A stretch of DNA of 64,000 bases from Enoplolaimus lenunculus. Lineage: Eukaryota > Nematoda > Enoplea > Enoplida > Thoracostomopsidae. The stretch lies in contig JASANG010003909.1 of the NCBI GenBank assembly GCA_030248215.1, positions 62,001 through 126,000 of the forward strand, read 5' to 3'. Shown in pieces: positions 22,696 to 34,800 of the stretch (position 1 is its first letter; each line of letters opens with the position of its first letter). The position numbers were made by a program, and so were the translations under genes. Under the pieces are notes generated by a model, which saw nothing but the letters and a program-made list of their open reading frames with translations, had not been told where the DNA came from and did not search any database.

Positions 22696-22833
22696 AGTTT
22701 AACTTCTGTATTATTGGCTTAATTTATTGATTTTGTATAAACTTCAGTTGTTAAATAAGGAATTGTGCCAAAAACAATACGCAAATCGCTTTTCGAGTAT
22801 GAATTTTACTAAATTATTTAAAATATAAAAATA

Positions 22834-24237
22834 TATTCACACATTTATGTTTTTCCAGCAAAAACTTGCACGTGTAGCTTGTGTAACGTGAGTCACAAAA
22901 CAGCTTTGAAGGTTTCGCAACTGCAAATTATTCCCTGGAATTTTTTATTGAGCGAAGCTCGGAGTTTCGCGAAGCGTTTTATGTTTTGTATATAGTTGGG
23001 GGTCGAAAGGTGGATGTCCGTCTGTCCGTCTGTCCGTCTGTCCGTCCGAAAAGAATCTCAGGAACGGCTGAACCGATTTTGATAAACTTTTTTTGTTTGA
23101 AAGCCAATTATATTGGGGTGTTAACCTCGCATTGGGGTTTGAAAATTTTAACCCGTTTATTAGCTACAGGCTAATTTGCATAATTAATTAAGCTTAAATT
23201 AGGACTTTACACAATATTTCACTAATTATTACAGTTAGAAGCAATCTAACTATAGCATTAAAGGGTTTTTGGGTGCGAGGAATCTGCGTAGACTGTTTAC
23301 AAACCTCGAAAACCGATAATTGAGCAGTTAGCTAATAGATAATTTGCATATTAGCATAGTTTATAAGGCTAAATTAGGACCTTTTACAATGTTTCACTAA
23401 TTAACGTTAATAGCAATATAATTTCAGCACTAAAGGGTTTTTAGGTGCGAGGAATTTAAATAAATAGTTTACAAGCATCCAAATCCGATAATTGAATAGT
23501 TAGCTAATAGCTAATTTGCATATTAGCTTAATTGACAAGACAAAACTAGGACTTTTTAAATTATTTCAATAATTATTAGGGTTTACTGAAGGTTTTTGGA
23601 TGCGAGGAATCTGAATAAATTGTTTACAAATCTCCTAAAGCGATAATTTAATAGTTAGCTAATACCTAATTTGCATATTAGCTTAATTGACAAGGCAAAA
23701 TTAGGACTTTTTAAATTATTCCAAAAATTATCCGGGTTTCTGAAGGGTTTTTGGGTGCGAGAAATCTGACGAAATTGCTTACAACCCCCCAATACCGATA
23801 AATTAATAGTTAGCTTATAACTAATTTGCATATTACCTTAATTGCTTACGTGTGTTCGAACTTCGCTCAATAAATGTAGTCCCACTACGACTGGTATTTA
23901 GTTTACTTCGATCGTGTGGACACGGTTGCGGTCATTTCAATTTTTATCGCAACAGCATTTTCATTGGTCATTCCGAAACGATGTCTTAAAGCGCTTCTGA
24001 ATTTATTTAGACTTTTTGAATTTATTCAAGATACTTGAATTTATTCAACGATCAAACTGGTTTGATATTTCACAGCCAACGGTGATTTCGACTGGGCTAG
24101 TTTTACATTAATTAAGGACTAAATAAAAATTGTACGATTTGGCGGCGCCTTCTAGTCTCAAAATTTAGAGTAAAACCCTCTTCATGTGTAATTATTCATT
24201 TTCGCTGCAAAAACTTGCACGTGTGTGTATAGGGCTC
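22834..24237. repeat. Family E element interrupted by a family D element
   Basis: E-like left end (TATTCACACATTTATG, 22834) and right end (CTTGCACGTGTGTGTATAGG, to 24237) flank the D element at 22946-23898. At the junction, AATTATTCCCTGGAATT before D and TAGTTTACTTC after D match the continuous AATTCC...AGGAATTTAGTTCAC of the uninterrupted copy at 19478. So D inserted into an older E. Confidence 0.6.
22946..23898 (+). mobile_element. Family D non-autonomous element, 953 bp
   Basis: Starts ATTGAGCGAAGCTCGGAG and ends near CTTCGCTCAATAAATG plus AGTCCCACTACGACTGGTATT; the outer parts form a short inverted repeat. After the left end come a TCCGTC tandem tract (23017-23047) and CGGCTGAACCGATTTTGAT. 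Then follow four to five degenerate units of about 160-175 bp, each with AAATTAGGAC-, GGTGCGAGGAAT- and AATTTGCATATTAGCTTAA-like phrases. The GTAGTCCCACTAC hairpin shortly before CTGG could also suit a Helitron 3' end. A shorter copy is at 54580-55191. Confidence 0.8.
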
Positions 24238-24392
24238 AAAACTTCGTTTGAAAGCACAAAAAATGGTATCGTATTGTACACTGATTCTTATCTGCAGTTA
24301 TTTCTTTCTCTGGCGATAAATGCGACTCAGATATTCCTACTAACAGAACAATTACGATAGTTTGTATTGTATCAAAAGCTACTATTACTTAG

Positions 24393-24440
24393 TTATATAT
24401 AATATATATCTATATATTATATTATATTATATTATATATA
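24393..24440. repeat. AT microsatellite
   Basis: Runs of TATAT and ATATT units. Confidence 0.9.
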
Positions 24441-24699
24441 TTTTGTCCAGGTTTAAATAATTTTTCCTACCTTTACCTAGTAAAACATGCGGAAGTAAAT
24501 ACTACTCTGGGTTCATCAAATTTATAATATGAGAAAATGCTGGTAACGGTTTGAAAAGATAACACTACATGCTTGACACTAATTTGTTAATGGTAGCGTC
24601 AAAGAACAGTTCGCTTATAATAATTACTGGAATTTCGTTTTGAGTATACTTACCTTTGTTAGATAAACTATACTTCTAGTCGCGAAGGTATGTATAATC

Positions 24700-24930
24700 C
24701 AATTTTTTTTTTTTTCTCTTCCATCCCCCCCCCTCCCATTCTTACACACAACCATTTTATACAAATATATAAAAAAAAATAAAAAATATTTAAAATTAAA
24801 CTATAAAAAAAAAAATATATAAAAAAAAAAACAAAATATCAAAAATTAAATATTACAATATATTCTCATTATAATAAAAAAACTTTTATTAACAAAAAAT
24901 AAAAATAAAAAATATATAAAAAAAAGTTAA
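24700..24930. repeat. A-rich low-complexity tract
   Basis: Poly-T, then a C-rich run, then about 180 bp of A-rich sequence with ATAT interruptions. No coding or hairpin signal. Confidence 0.9.
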
Positions 24931-26030
24931 ACGGCTTTAAATGTTATAACCGGGGCATCTTGGGTCACGTTTCGTTACAATACTAGAAAATTGTGTAACA
25001 TTTTGTCTGCTTATAAATCCCAAAGTATGTTGAATTAATACGTATGAGCGGCGCAACTCGGCTTAAGCTCTCCAACAGTGTTCACAACCAATATTTTATA
25101 TTAAGCACTAAAATGGAATACGGCTTCTTGCTTACTCCATTACAGAGTTTTTTCTAGCATTACAGCTTGCGCAACCAACCGTTGCAGTAATTTGTGGATC
25201 CGGCACTGTCGACTGCTACGATCATAGTCAATCATTTACGTGATATAATCTGATCTCGAAAACTGCTGAACAAACTTCAACCAATTTGTTTTTTGTCAAT
25301 TATTCTAAGGTTTGGGGAGTATATTCCACTTTATCCCTATTTACAGAAGGCGTCTAGCTTTACTTAACTTGTAAGCAGTTTCTATTGTGACTAAACCAAG
25401 AGAAATCATTACAGTTCGCATGAATAACTCGAGACAGAACGTTTTTTTGTTTAAAGTTGTCTTGAATAATATACCATCAGCTATATTATGTTAGACGTTA
25501 AAGGATGGACGTGATCTTAACATTTGTTATTTTCTCCATGAACCTCAAAACTATTAGATCTTAATTAAACCCGACCGGGCTTAAGCATAGGTTTAGGGTC
25601 ACGCATAAACAACTTAAGCTTTAGTTATGGCTAGACGAAAATAATAGGCTCAGGTTCGGGCTCAGGCTTAGATAATATTAGCTTGATCATCAGGATTACG
25701 CTATGTTGACTTTTATTAATTTCTCTGAAAATATCGTTGAATTTTTGACATTTTTTTGTTATAAAAATGGTCAAACGATGCATATTTTTAACCAGTATGA
25801 TATATTATTGAAAACTTTTTAAGTAGTTTTTTATAAACTTAAGCGAAACAAACAGTTTGCATGAATAACTTCAGACAGTAGTTACTTGTGTGATTAGTTG
25901 TATAGAATTTTACATTTTTACTTCACTAAACAAAAGCTATTTCTTCCGTTTGCTAGGCTTTAGTGAAGACTAAAGCTGTGAGTTAAATTATTTGAGAATC
26001 AGCTGGTGGTTTCAGGTTTGCTTAATAACC
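24931..26030. other. Intergenic, no gene seen
   Basis: Only a family A fragment (25575-25690, CTTAGG/CTCAGG hexamers) is recognisable. Confidence 0.5.
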
Positions 26031-26032
26031 AG

Positions 26033-26254
26033 GACCCATATACTCAAATGCGTAAGTATAGCAGCTATCATCAGTTACCAATAGGTTTTCAAACTGACGA
26101 TCATCTCCCATTCCAGACTTCAAAATTGGCGCAGAAGTAGGGAAAGCCAAACATGAACAATGTGCTAAATTTTGAACCTCACCATTCGCTGGAGCCAAAG
26201 TTACAGGATCGATCACCAAGTGGTGATAGATGATGCACACATTTGAGAATCCGG
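26033..26254. repeat. Family L foldback element
   Basis: Left end CTCAAATGCGTAAG and right end GATGCACACATTTGAGAAT are inverted copies, with CAGTTACCAATAGG / CCAAGTGGTGATAG inside them. A 93-codon reverse frame across it (26022-26303) is a by-product. Confidence 0.75.
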
Positions 26255-27162
26255 GCTCAGGGCGCGGGCATGCAGGCAGAGGAGGCCATTGGGGGCTCAA
26301 CACCCGCGGAAAAATTTTGCCCCACCAAAGTTTTAACCTTTATTATAAGTCATCGAAAACTCTTGTATGCCCATGATGAGAAATGTTTAGCCCCCGTAGC
26401 AAAGTGAGCTGGCTAGGGCGAGTAGCGTGGGTAATCATTTTGCAAAAATAATTCCTGTTATAATAAATATGTTTGGCAGACGCAAAGCGATGATACAAGG
26501 AAAAAATTACGTAAATCAATTTTACTATGATCACTGCCAAATCAAAACTTTGACAACGTTCATGCTAATTACTGATTAACTTCTGCAATTGTGGAAATTG
26601 TGAAGCATCAAATTTACCCAGCCAAAATGATTTTAGTGTAAAACCATACCATGTTTTTGCTCCGGGTTTTATGAAAACACATATTAGCATTCATAATTAA
26701 GCCAAACTAGCATAACTGGTTAAACTCTGAATTATAGGACTTATATTTTCTAGTTACCAGTAGAGCAATATGCTTTAATGTTAAAGTAATATGTTTAACT
26801 ACTGCTTGTTCGCATTAAAATTCAATAGAATCTCTTGAAAGTTGCGCTTACTTTTAGGCACACGCTGTGTTTATCACCATAGTGAGAAAATTGCAAAAAA
26901 AATTGTCTGAAATGTAAAAATATTTTGTTTAAAATTAAAACATCTTTCTTTATTTCAGCATTGGAACAAATAGTAATTTTTCACCTTTGAGCAAAAATTT
27001 TTGGATTTCGTTTTGTAGAATTGGAAAACTTTAGAAAGAAAACATTCAATTTAACTGCACTATTTAATTAAATTTGAATTGTTGTTAAAGCTTTCAAGAA
27101 AAAAATGTCTAAATTTGAAACATTTGGTTCAGGTTAAGACACCGTTTTTATAACGATTCTGG

Positions 27163-27298
27163 CCAATGTATACAACATGGCCGTAGCACCTGTATATAAG
27201 CATATCAATAAGATTAAGTCCAAGCAAAAAATAGTCTAAAGCTTAAGCTTGCTCTATTGCTGTCTCACAGAAAAATGTTCAGCATCAGATCTTTACAT
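27163..27298 (-). repeat. Family A dispersed repeat
   Basis: Reverse copy: GGCCAATGTATACAACATGG, then AAAAAATAGTCTAAAGCTTA, then ATCTTTACATGGGTCAG. Further fragments at 27440-27482 and 27905-28060. Between 26440 and 27160 I see nothing. Confidence 0.75.
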
Positions 27299-28853
27299 GG
27301 GTCAGGATTCCTAACCGACCGAAAAAATTTACGTTTCAAATAAAAAAACTCTCGCAATCCGTGCAGGTAAAACAAAAACAAGTACGGTCTTTACTCCCCC
27401 ACAGTTTTCAAATTTTTTAGATTTTGGCGGCGTAATTCTGGTTAGGCTTTAGGCTTAGGCTCTACGCTTATGGTTACAAAGTATACCGTCGCCGAAAATT
27501 GTTTGAGATTTACCACATACTGACGACTGCTTAAAACATTTCTTTTTGTACTATTTCAGGCTATTACTGAAACTTGGCTGACTATTAAACAAAGCTTCAC
27601 TTATTTGTTCAAATCGCATGGGGTGCTAAGCAAAACAACCTATTGTAAACGCATAACGTTTATTTTCTTTGTTCTTTTGTACAATTTTAGCAATGTATTG
27701 TTATGAGACTTCGATACACATTAGCATATGTTTTCATATGTTTTAAAGCTTGATTTGAGCGAAAAACCATTTACTATACTGTTCAGTTAAATGTCGACTT
27801 CAATGAATGTAAACTCTTGTCTGTTTAGCATGTTTAAAAAACGATTATTACTCCTTGCATACTACAGTATTTGCCCATGCGTTGCTTATTGCCATAATAT
27901 AAATATTTTGTAAACCTAAACCTACGCCTAAGCCTCGTGCCAGATTTCAGCTTATAACTAACTATAAGCTAATGCCTGAGCCTAAGCTTAAACCTAAGCA
28001 TAAAAATTAGCCTAATTCTATTGCAGACCAACAGAAAAGCGGTCCATTCTCAGCTATGGTGTGGCTTTCGTATATATGCTTGAATCAAACATCTGTGTTT
28101 AAAAATCTTATTTACTTTGAGGTATGTTCATTATGAACGTGATCTCGTTTGAACCTAATGTAAGGAACCTAATGTAAGGTTCGTGAACGTATAGTAAAAA
28201 GTATTAGCCGTAGCTTAAACAGAAAACTATGTTAGCCATTGGCGTAACATTTGTCTCGAAACACTTTTCGACGCACGTTTTCTCGGCAGGGTTAACGCAG
28301 AAAAAAGTGTCATGGTATGGTTAACGTGTGAGTAATTCTGTTAATTATCATCTGTTTGGCCTACGACATGTGACTACGGCAGTGCAAGGTTTCTTCACAC
28401 CGCATAAGACTCCCAACAGAAAATTGTTTTGTCTTCTAAAATTCAATATTGACTCCGAATGTAATTCAGCGAATTTTTTTTATTTTTGCACTGTCGCACA
28501 AATCTGGTAGACTTGATTATATTTAATTGAAACCAGATACATGTTATGCAAACATTACGCATCTTGTTGTCTAACCTAACACCAGTTTCGACTCGCATAT
28601 ACAATGATTTACATGCCTAAATCTTGCTAGCAATTTTTGTTACTTTAATGCTTTTTATCCGAAAATCGCACACAAATTTACCTTAAACCTTGGATTTTTT
28701 TAGAATTTAGCAATAGGATTAGTTAAACTAACTGACCCTCCGCAAAAATTTTACTACCCCCAGCAAGGTGAGTTTGTTACGGGCATAAACTCCTGTTTCC
28801 ACTTGAACGCATTTTTGTAAGAGTGACCATCGACTCTTGGTTACACTGATATG

Positions 28854-29263
28854 CTGTAGTGACCGGAATAAGAACGCGAGACTGATAATTATTTGGCCTC
28901 TCTAGACGGCATCAACCTGTTATTTGGTTACGAACTATTATTTATATCTACCCGCCCTCCGCTGCCCTTTGTAACTGATATATCCGGTATTACAACTATC
29001 CGTTGAATATAACGTTTATTTGTCTTGTATCAAAAGTTACAGCGATACTACATATATAGTAAAGTACTTTCAAAACTTAAGTATACTTTAAAGTTTCTAA
29101 CTCCACTTTATTGGTCCCTGAGTCATTCATGACCACTACAATTAGAAGAAACAGACATTTATGGACAACTAGGGTTTAGGGACTCTATCCGTTTGCGGAC
29201 ACTTATTATAGGAATACGGACTCCTTTTGATTGGGACTGAAACTATTCACATCACTACAGTAC
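28854..29263 (+). repeat. Family B inverted-repeat element
   Basis: Bounded by CTGTAGTGACCGGAATAAGA and CACATCACTACAGTA. The interior matches the 39199 copy with internal losses. Confidence 0.8.
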
Positions 29264-29408
29264 TTCACTTCTGTAAAATTCAGCTGTACGATTTGAACCA
29301 TTCGAACCTACATCAGTCGTAATTCAAGGATTATATGTGTTCACAGAACGGCGCATCGTTTCAAGTATTTATGTATTTACTTTATTATAAATGTTTTAAC
29401 GATTGTGC

Positions 29409-29836
29409 ACAATGGCGGATCCATGGGGGACCACCCCGGCCGTGGCCCCCCCAACCGCATCTCAGCAAAAATTATATAGTGTCGACTGCTGTTCAACGCT
29501 GTTCCGAAATTAGCAGACAGTTCTCACTCATTCAAAAACAGAAACAGATGTTGCTGAAGCTGACTGGATTTTGCATTTTCAATACTGAATTGGCTTCTGA
29601 ATCCGAGCCTTTAAATATGTGCCTGTTTGAAACCAAATCTGAACTTATGTTGCCACCCTCTCGTTTAGATCTAAATCGTGTTGATGCGTTAGTTTTATTT
29701 GTGATTCATCTCAATTGAACGAACGTAAAGAAGTTAATTTTATTACAACAGTTCGTGGTTTGTTTGTGGGTCAAAAATAAGTTTATTACCTGTGAAATTT
29801 TGCCCCCCCATTGTGAGATCATGGATGCGCCACTGG
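29409..29836. repeat. Family N inverted-repeat element
   Basis: Left AATGGCGGATCCATGGGGG pairs with right CCCCCCATTGTGAG ... CATGGATGCGCCACTGG. A 127-codon forward frame across it (29335-29718) starts outside it and has no recognisable domain, so I do not call a gene. Confidence 0.7.
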
Positions 29837-30331
29837 TGCATTGGCGTGAAGTTCTTAATTGCTAAATTCAGCAGGTGTATTTTGTACGGGAAATGCATTT
29901 TCTCTGCAAATTAATCTTTTTGCCCCAATTATTTTTTGAAAAGGTCGCAATTTCACAAATTATTGTTTACTTAACTACTATTGCCTAAAATCTGCTAAGT
30001 CATTTGAATAAGTAATACATAACGTTATATTATCTAAGTCAGCTACATCATTATTCCGTTTCCGTCTTTTGGGTATATTATATATGCAGGTGGTCAATGC
30101 TACTTTGAGTTTTGTAACAGTATATTTATAATTATATTCTTAGAAGTAGAGTAAATCACAACCTAAGGATAAGCAGATAACTAAAGTCTACACGAAAAAT
30201 AGTTCAAAGCTTAAGCTTACTCTCCATTGGAGTCATGTGGAAAAACAGTGCGTCCCTCAAACATGGACCGTGTACAATGTTAAGCTCCAGACATTTATTC
30301 GTAATGAATTGTTGTAAACATTAATAAATAC

Positions 30332-30779
30332 TACTGTATTGACCCAGACAAGAGGGGGGCAATAAGAGGGGGATTTCCATTTTGAGTCAGAATCAATAGG
30401 AGTCCGTATCCCTAATAAGATTCCGCAAGCGGATAAAGTCTGTAAGCCCTAATTAGAGTCCACAAATGTCAATTTAGCCTAATTGTAGCGCATAAATCAC
30501 TCAAGGACGAAATAATTTGAGGTCGAAACTTTAAACCGGATGTAAATTTTGAAAGTACATTCCTAAGTGATAGCTTGTATTATCGCTCAAGCTATTGACA
30601 CAAGACAAATAAAGGTTTAATTGAACGGATAATTGCAGTACCGGATATATATCAGTAACGAGGGGCGGCGGAGCGTGGGTTAAAAATGAATAACAGTCCG
30701 TAACGGAATATCAAGAGAGGTACCCTCTGGAGAAGCCAAATAAATATCAGCCCCCCTCTTATTCGAGTCACTACAGTAG
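30332..30779 (-). repeat. Family B inverted-repeat element, 448 bp
   Basis: Reverse copy bounded by TACTGTATTGACCCAGACAA and TATTCGAGTCACTACAGTA. Confidence 0.9.
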
Positions 30780-31816
30780 GCATATAATACACAGTTTTAT
30801 TAAAATTTCGAAAATTGGAAGCTAATTTCCTTAAATCTATTTTCAACCGAACCAGCTGTAGCTTAACAAGATTGAAATTTGTTAAAAATTAAAGATCAAT
30901 ATTTGTACGTGCGCGCATGTTTGGCATCGAGAACTACGTTTTCAAAGAAACGCCAATAGATGGTCGTGCCCACGCCCCGCAAATTTTGGCTGGTGACGCC
31001 AAATTCAATCGGTGATACTCAGATTTAAAATACAATATATACATGTTTTGGTTGGATTCTAGCAGTTTTTGTCAAATGGTATTATTAAAACGAAACTCAT
31101 ACGGTATCTTTTACGCTAAATGTGGTGAACTCACCCAGTTGTCCATATGGGTAAGTGTTACTCAACTGCATAAAGGCGCCCCGTCCCTATTGCTATGGCG
31201 ATTTAAAATTTTTTATACAATTAATAAACTACCTTCTCGCGAATTTTATTTATTCATTACGATTTTAAGTTGAATTTAGTAATGAACGATGAAAATTCTG
31301 ATACTATCCAGTCTACTGAAAAAAATTTGACCTTACTGTTGAGCTAACCTAGACAAATACCGGTTCCAATTTTTTGATATTTTTGCCAAATACGGGACGT
31401 AGGGGCCTGTTTCATGTGGCGGCCAAAATCAGTCCAAGGGGCTCTTCGCTTCAATTTGATATCTCAGCGCCAAATTACATGTTTGGTGCTATGTTTCGCT
31501 CTCACGAAAGCATTACTTTACAAGCATTATGATTGTTTTTTAATACGTATACAAGCAAATAATAATTCAGATCGCTCTGAAGATATTCCGCCTGACTGAA
31601 GAAGTTTTGCCGCTGTTGCTTTGTGAACAATCTATGATAATGAGAGTTTAACACCAAGCTTATGTGTGAATCTAAGCCTTAGACCATGCAAATATGGTTG
31701 CCACTGTTTGTATATATTTTTGATTCCAGATTATAGGTATAGAATCAAATGTAACGGCATTAGCTAAGTAATTAAAATAAATTTGTGGTTCAGTGTTTTG
31801 TTGTCTTGTCTACAAT

Positions 31817-34800
31817 ATGTGGATGGCAAACGGTTTCAGTATGGCAGTAGAACTTTGCGCTGTTGTTTCAACACAACTTCTCATGCTGTTGTTGATTTTG
31901 CTTGCCAGTAAGTTGGAACCGTTAATTTTGTTGCCTATTTGGGCCCATGTGAAGTTCAGGGGCGAAACGTTTTTCGGCGAGACTGCAATAGAATAAGCTT
32001 AAGTTTCAGACGAAGTTATTTGCTTATATTTACACTTGGGTAAACCTAAGCTCAATCTTACGCTTAGGCTTAGTATTAGGAATATAATTATACTACTATA
32101 TTACTGTTAATACATTGACCCCTACTTGTATTGTTTGATAAGACACATTTGTGCTATATAAAGCATGTTGCTGAGACAAATTGATTTTACGCACAAACTA
32201 ATTTTATAATTGTGATCGCAAACAACCATTACCCTGGTGCCGTCCAAAGTTTTGAAATTGGTTGCATATGCTTATTTGCATGAATGTAGCGTAAATTAAA
32301 TACCAAACGTGTAAGTACCAAGTTTCGAACGTCATTATTTTCTAGTTCAAAACGATACAAGACCTATCACCAACTGACGATATGTATCGTACCAATTTGA
32401 CAATATCAGCAAAGATTTAAATTTACAATTGACTAGCTATGTAATATTTTCAAACAAATAAACAGATCAATGATAAGATTTATTCGTGTGCAATTTCCAG
32501 GCAAACTTAGCCCAATTTCAACGGCACACGCTGGCGTAACCAAGTCAACGCGAAAAAGTGCCGGACCAGCTGACAATGGAGAAGAATTTAGTCGAATTCC
32601 GAAATATAAAAAATATCATTCAAACACGTACGATTTGTACCGTTATTTAATGCAAAATTATCGACCTGTTGTTCGACCTGTAAACGACGCTGGAGCGCCA
32701 GTAGTCGTCGGTGTGTATACGTACGTGTATCAGATCGTTGAAGTGGTAAGTCTTCACATTAGACGCTAATGGGTCATCCACGTTGTACTGCCCACGCTAC
32801 TGTACAAAATTGTACCCAAATACGAGTCCCTATGTTTCTAATTGCAGTGTTTATAAAAGTGACTACCGCCATAACAGGCTAACTATGCATGTCCTCTGCA
32901 AAGTCAAAATATCCTTAAAACAGTATTGTTTTGTACCGTCCTTGCAAACATGTGGGTGGACAATTTTCTACAGTAGCGTAGACAGTATAACGTGGATGAT
33001 CCATAAGTAGATTTTATTTTTTAGTTTCCATTTTGGCTATGCATTAGTGATGACTTCAGAATGCAAACACGTATCTCCAACCAAATGCAGTTAAATGATT
33101 TCAAAAGTCGTTAAAATAATGAAATGAAAAAATATATGGAAGTTTGCGAACACAATGTGATCTACTGCGGCTCCGCAATGCGTACGCTAGTGTTGACCCC
33201 CCCTTTGTAAATATCAGAGCTTAAAATTATCGCCCATGCGCGGACCGTTTTTGTTCGGGACTGCAATAGAATAAGCTTATTTAAAATACATATTTTTAAC
33301 TTAGGCTTAGGCTACGGCTTAGGCGGTACTTTTTCAACATGGTTTCCAACCTGTGGGCGAAAATATTTTTGGTTCTTCTTATAGAGTTCATAGCCACGGC
33401 TTGAACGAACGTAAAACTGTGGTTCGAATTAGTTGTAATAAATCTTTGTTTAGAATACAGTAAAAGCAAACAGATAAAACACCTTTATGACCTGACATGT
33501 GCGTATATGTTGTCCTGGAAGTAGGGCGATAAGTGTTAGGGTTGCGCTATACTCACCGAGCACTGCCAAATGCCGCCAGTAGCCGGTACAGCCAGTTTTC
33601 CGCGCGCCGCCGCACGCCACTAAATAGATTGTGTCTATATTTTTGTTAGCAGCGTATAGCGGTTGACGGCGGCGTCCAGCGCAGTAAAGTATAGCTTAAC
33701 CTTTATATTGCCTGTGGGCATTTTATATGCTATATTTTACATCCGACCTACCCTCAGGCAGGGTGGTAGGGTAATAGTTTTCGTTAAAACACTGAGCGGC
33801 TGTCCCGATCAGAGGTGTAAGTGGATAAAAATTTGTTTACCCGGCTAGCGCCTTTCCCACGAAAAATAACTAAATCGCTGAAACCTCTAGCGAAAATTCT
33901 CCAGAATACTTAAGTCAGTTTGCTACCTGAGTCAAATGCAGAACTTCGGTTGTACTCTGATACATGGAAACACAAATAGGGTTAAAAATAGCGTGTTTTT
34001 CACGTGTTGCTAAAATTCCAGGTGAGCAAACAATCACAAATGTTTAGCCGCGTTTTGAAATTCTAAAGAACAAAATTTTGTTATGTTAGTTTATATGTGT
34101 AGAGGTCGATGTGTGTTTACTTACATCGCCTCCACGGCACCTTTTGAATGCGGGCAAGAAATATGAAATTAAATATAGCATTCGAAAATTTCAATTCAAT
34201 TTATGTTTCCAACATAAACTAAATCTCCCCATTGAAGTTTTTTCATTTTTCGCGCAAACTTTCATGCGTTTTCATCTTCAGGATCAGCCAACAAACACAA
34301 TTGTACTATCGGCTTGTTTTGAACTGGTAAGTGAACAGAGATATGCATAAAATCAAGAACAAAATTTGTGGAATCCTTCAGTTCAATGTCGATTTTCTCG
34401 ATCGCTACGCTGGCTTGCAAATAAATCATACACATACGGATGACAACCTTTTGTTGAATAAAATTCTGGCTATAAATACATGTTTTATTAGTGGTGATTT
34501 TGCAAAAACCTTTACCTGTTTTCAACTGCTAGCATATTTCGTTTGCCTGTCTGTTTGCTAAACATTTTGAACCTACTTGTAAATTTTGCTGTATCTCAGA
34601 TGACCGTATGACATTTTTTGACATTCTTGAACAAATTTGCCTGGTCGAAGTCTGCTCTTTAGACATCGCTAATGTTTGACAGAGTATTCATGGTAAACAA
34701 AATTTAATGAATGTATAAATCTGTACACTGCTTGTGTGTTTAAGCCCGTAGCGTACGGATAACACATAGTCGACGATAGAAGCAGTTTGAAAGGCCGGTT

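Noticed and set aside
26022-26303. 93-codon reverse frame as a gene
   Set aside because: It overlaps a foldback element found elsewhere in the window without that frame.
29335-29718. 127-codon frame as a gene
   Set aside because: It overlaps an inverted-repeat element and has no domain, promoter or splice partner that I can see.
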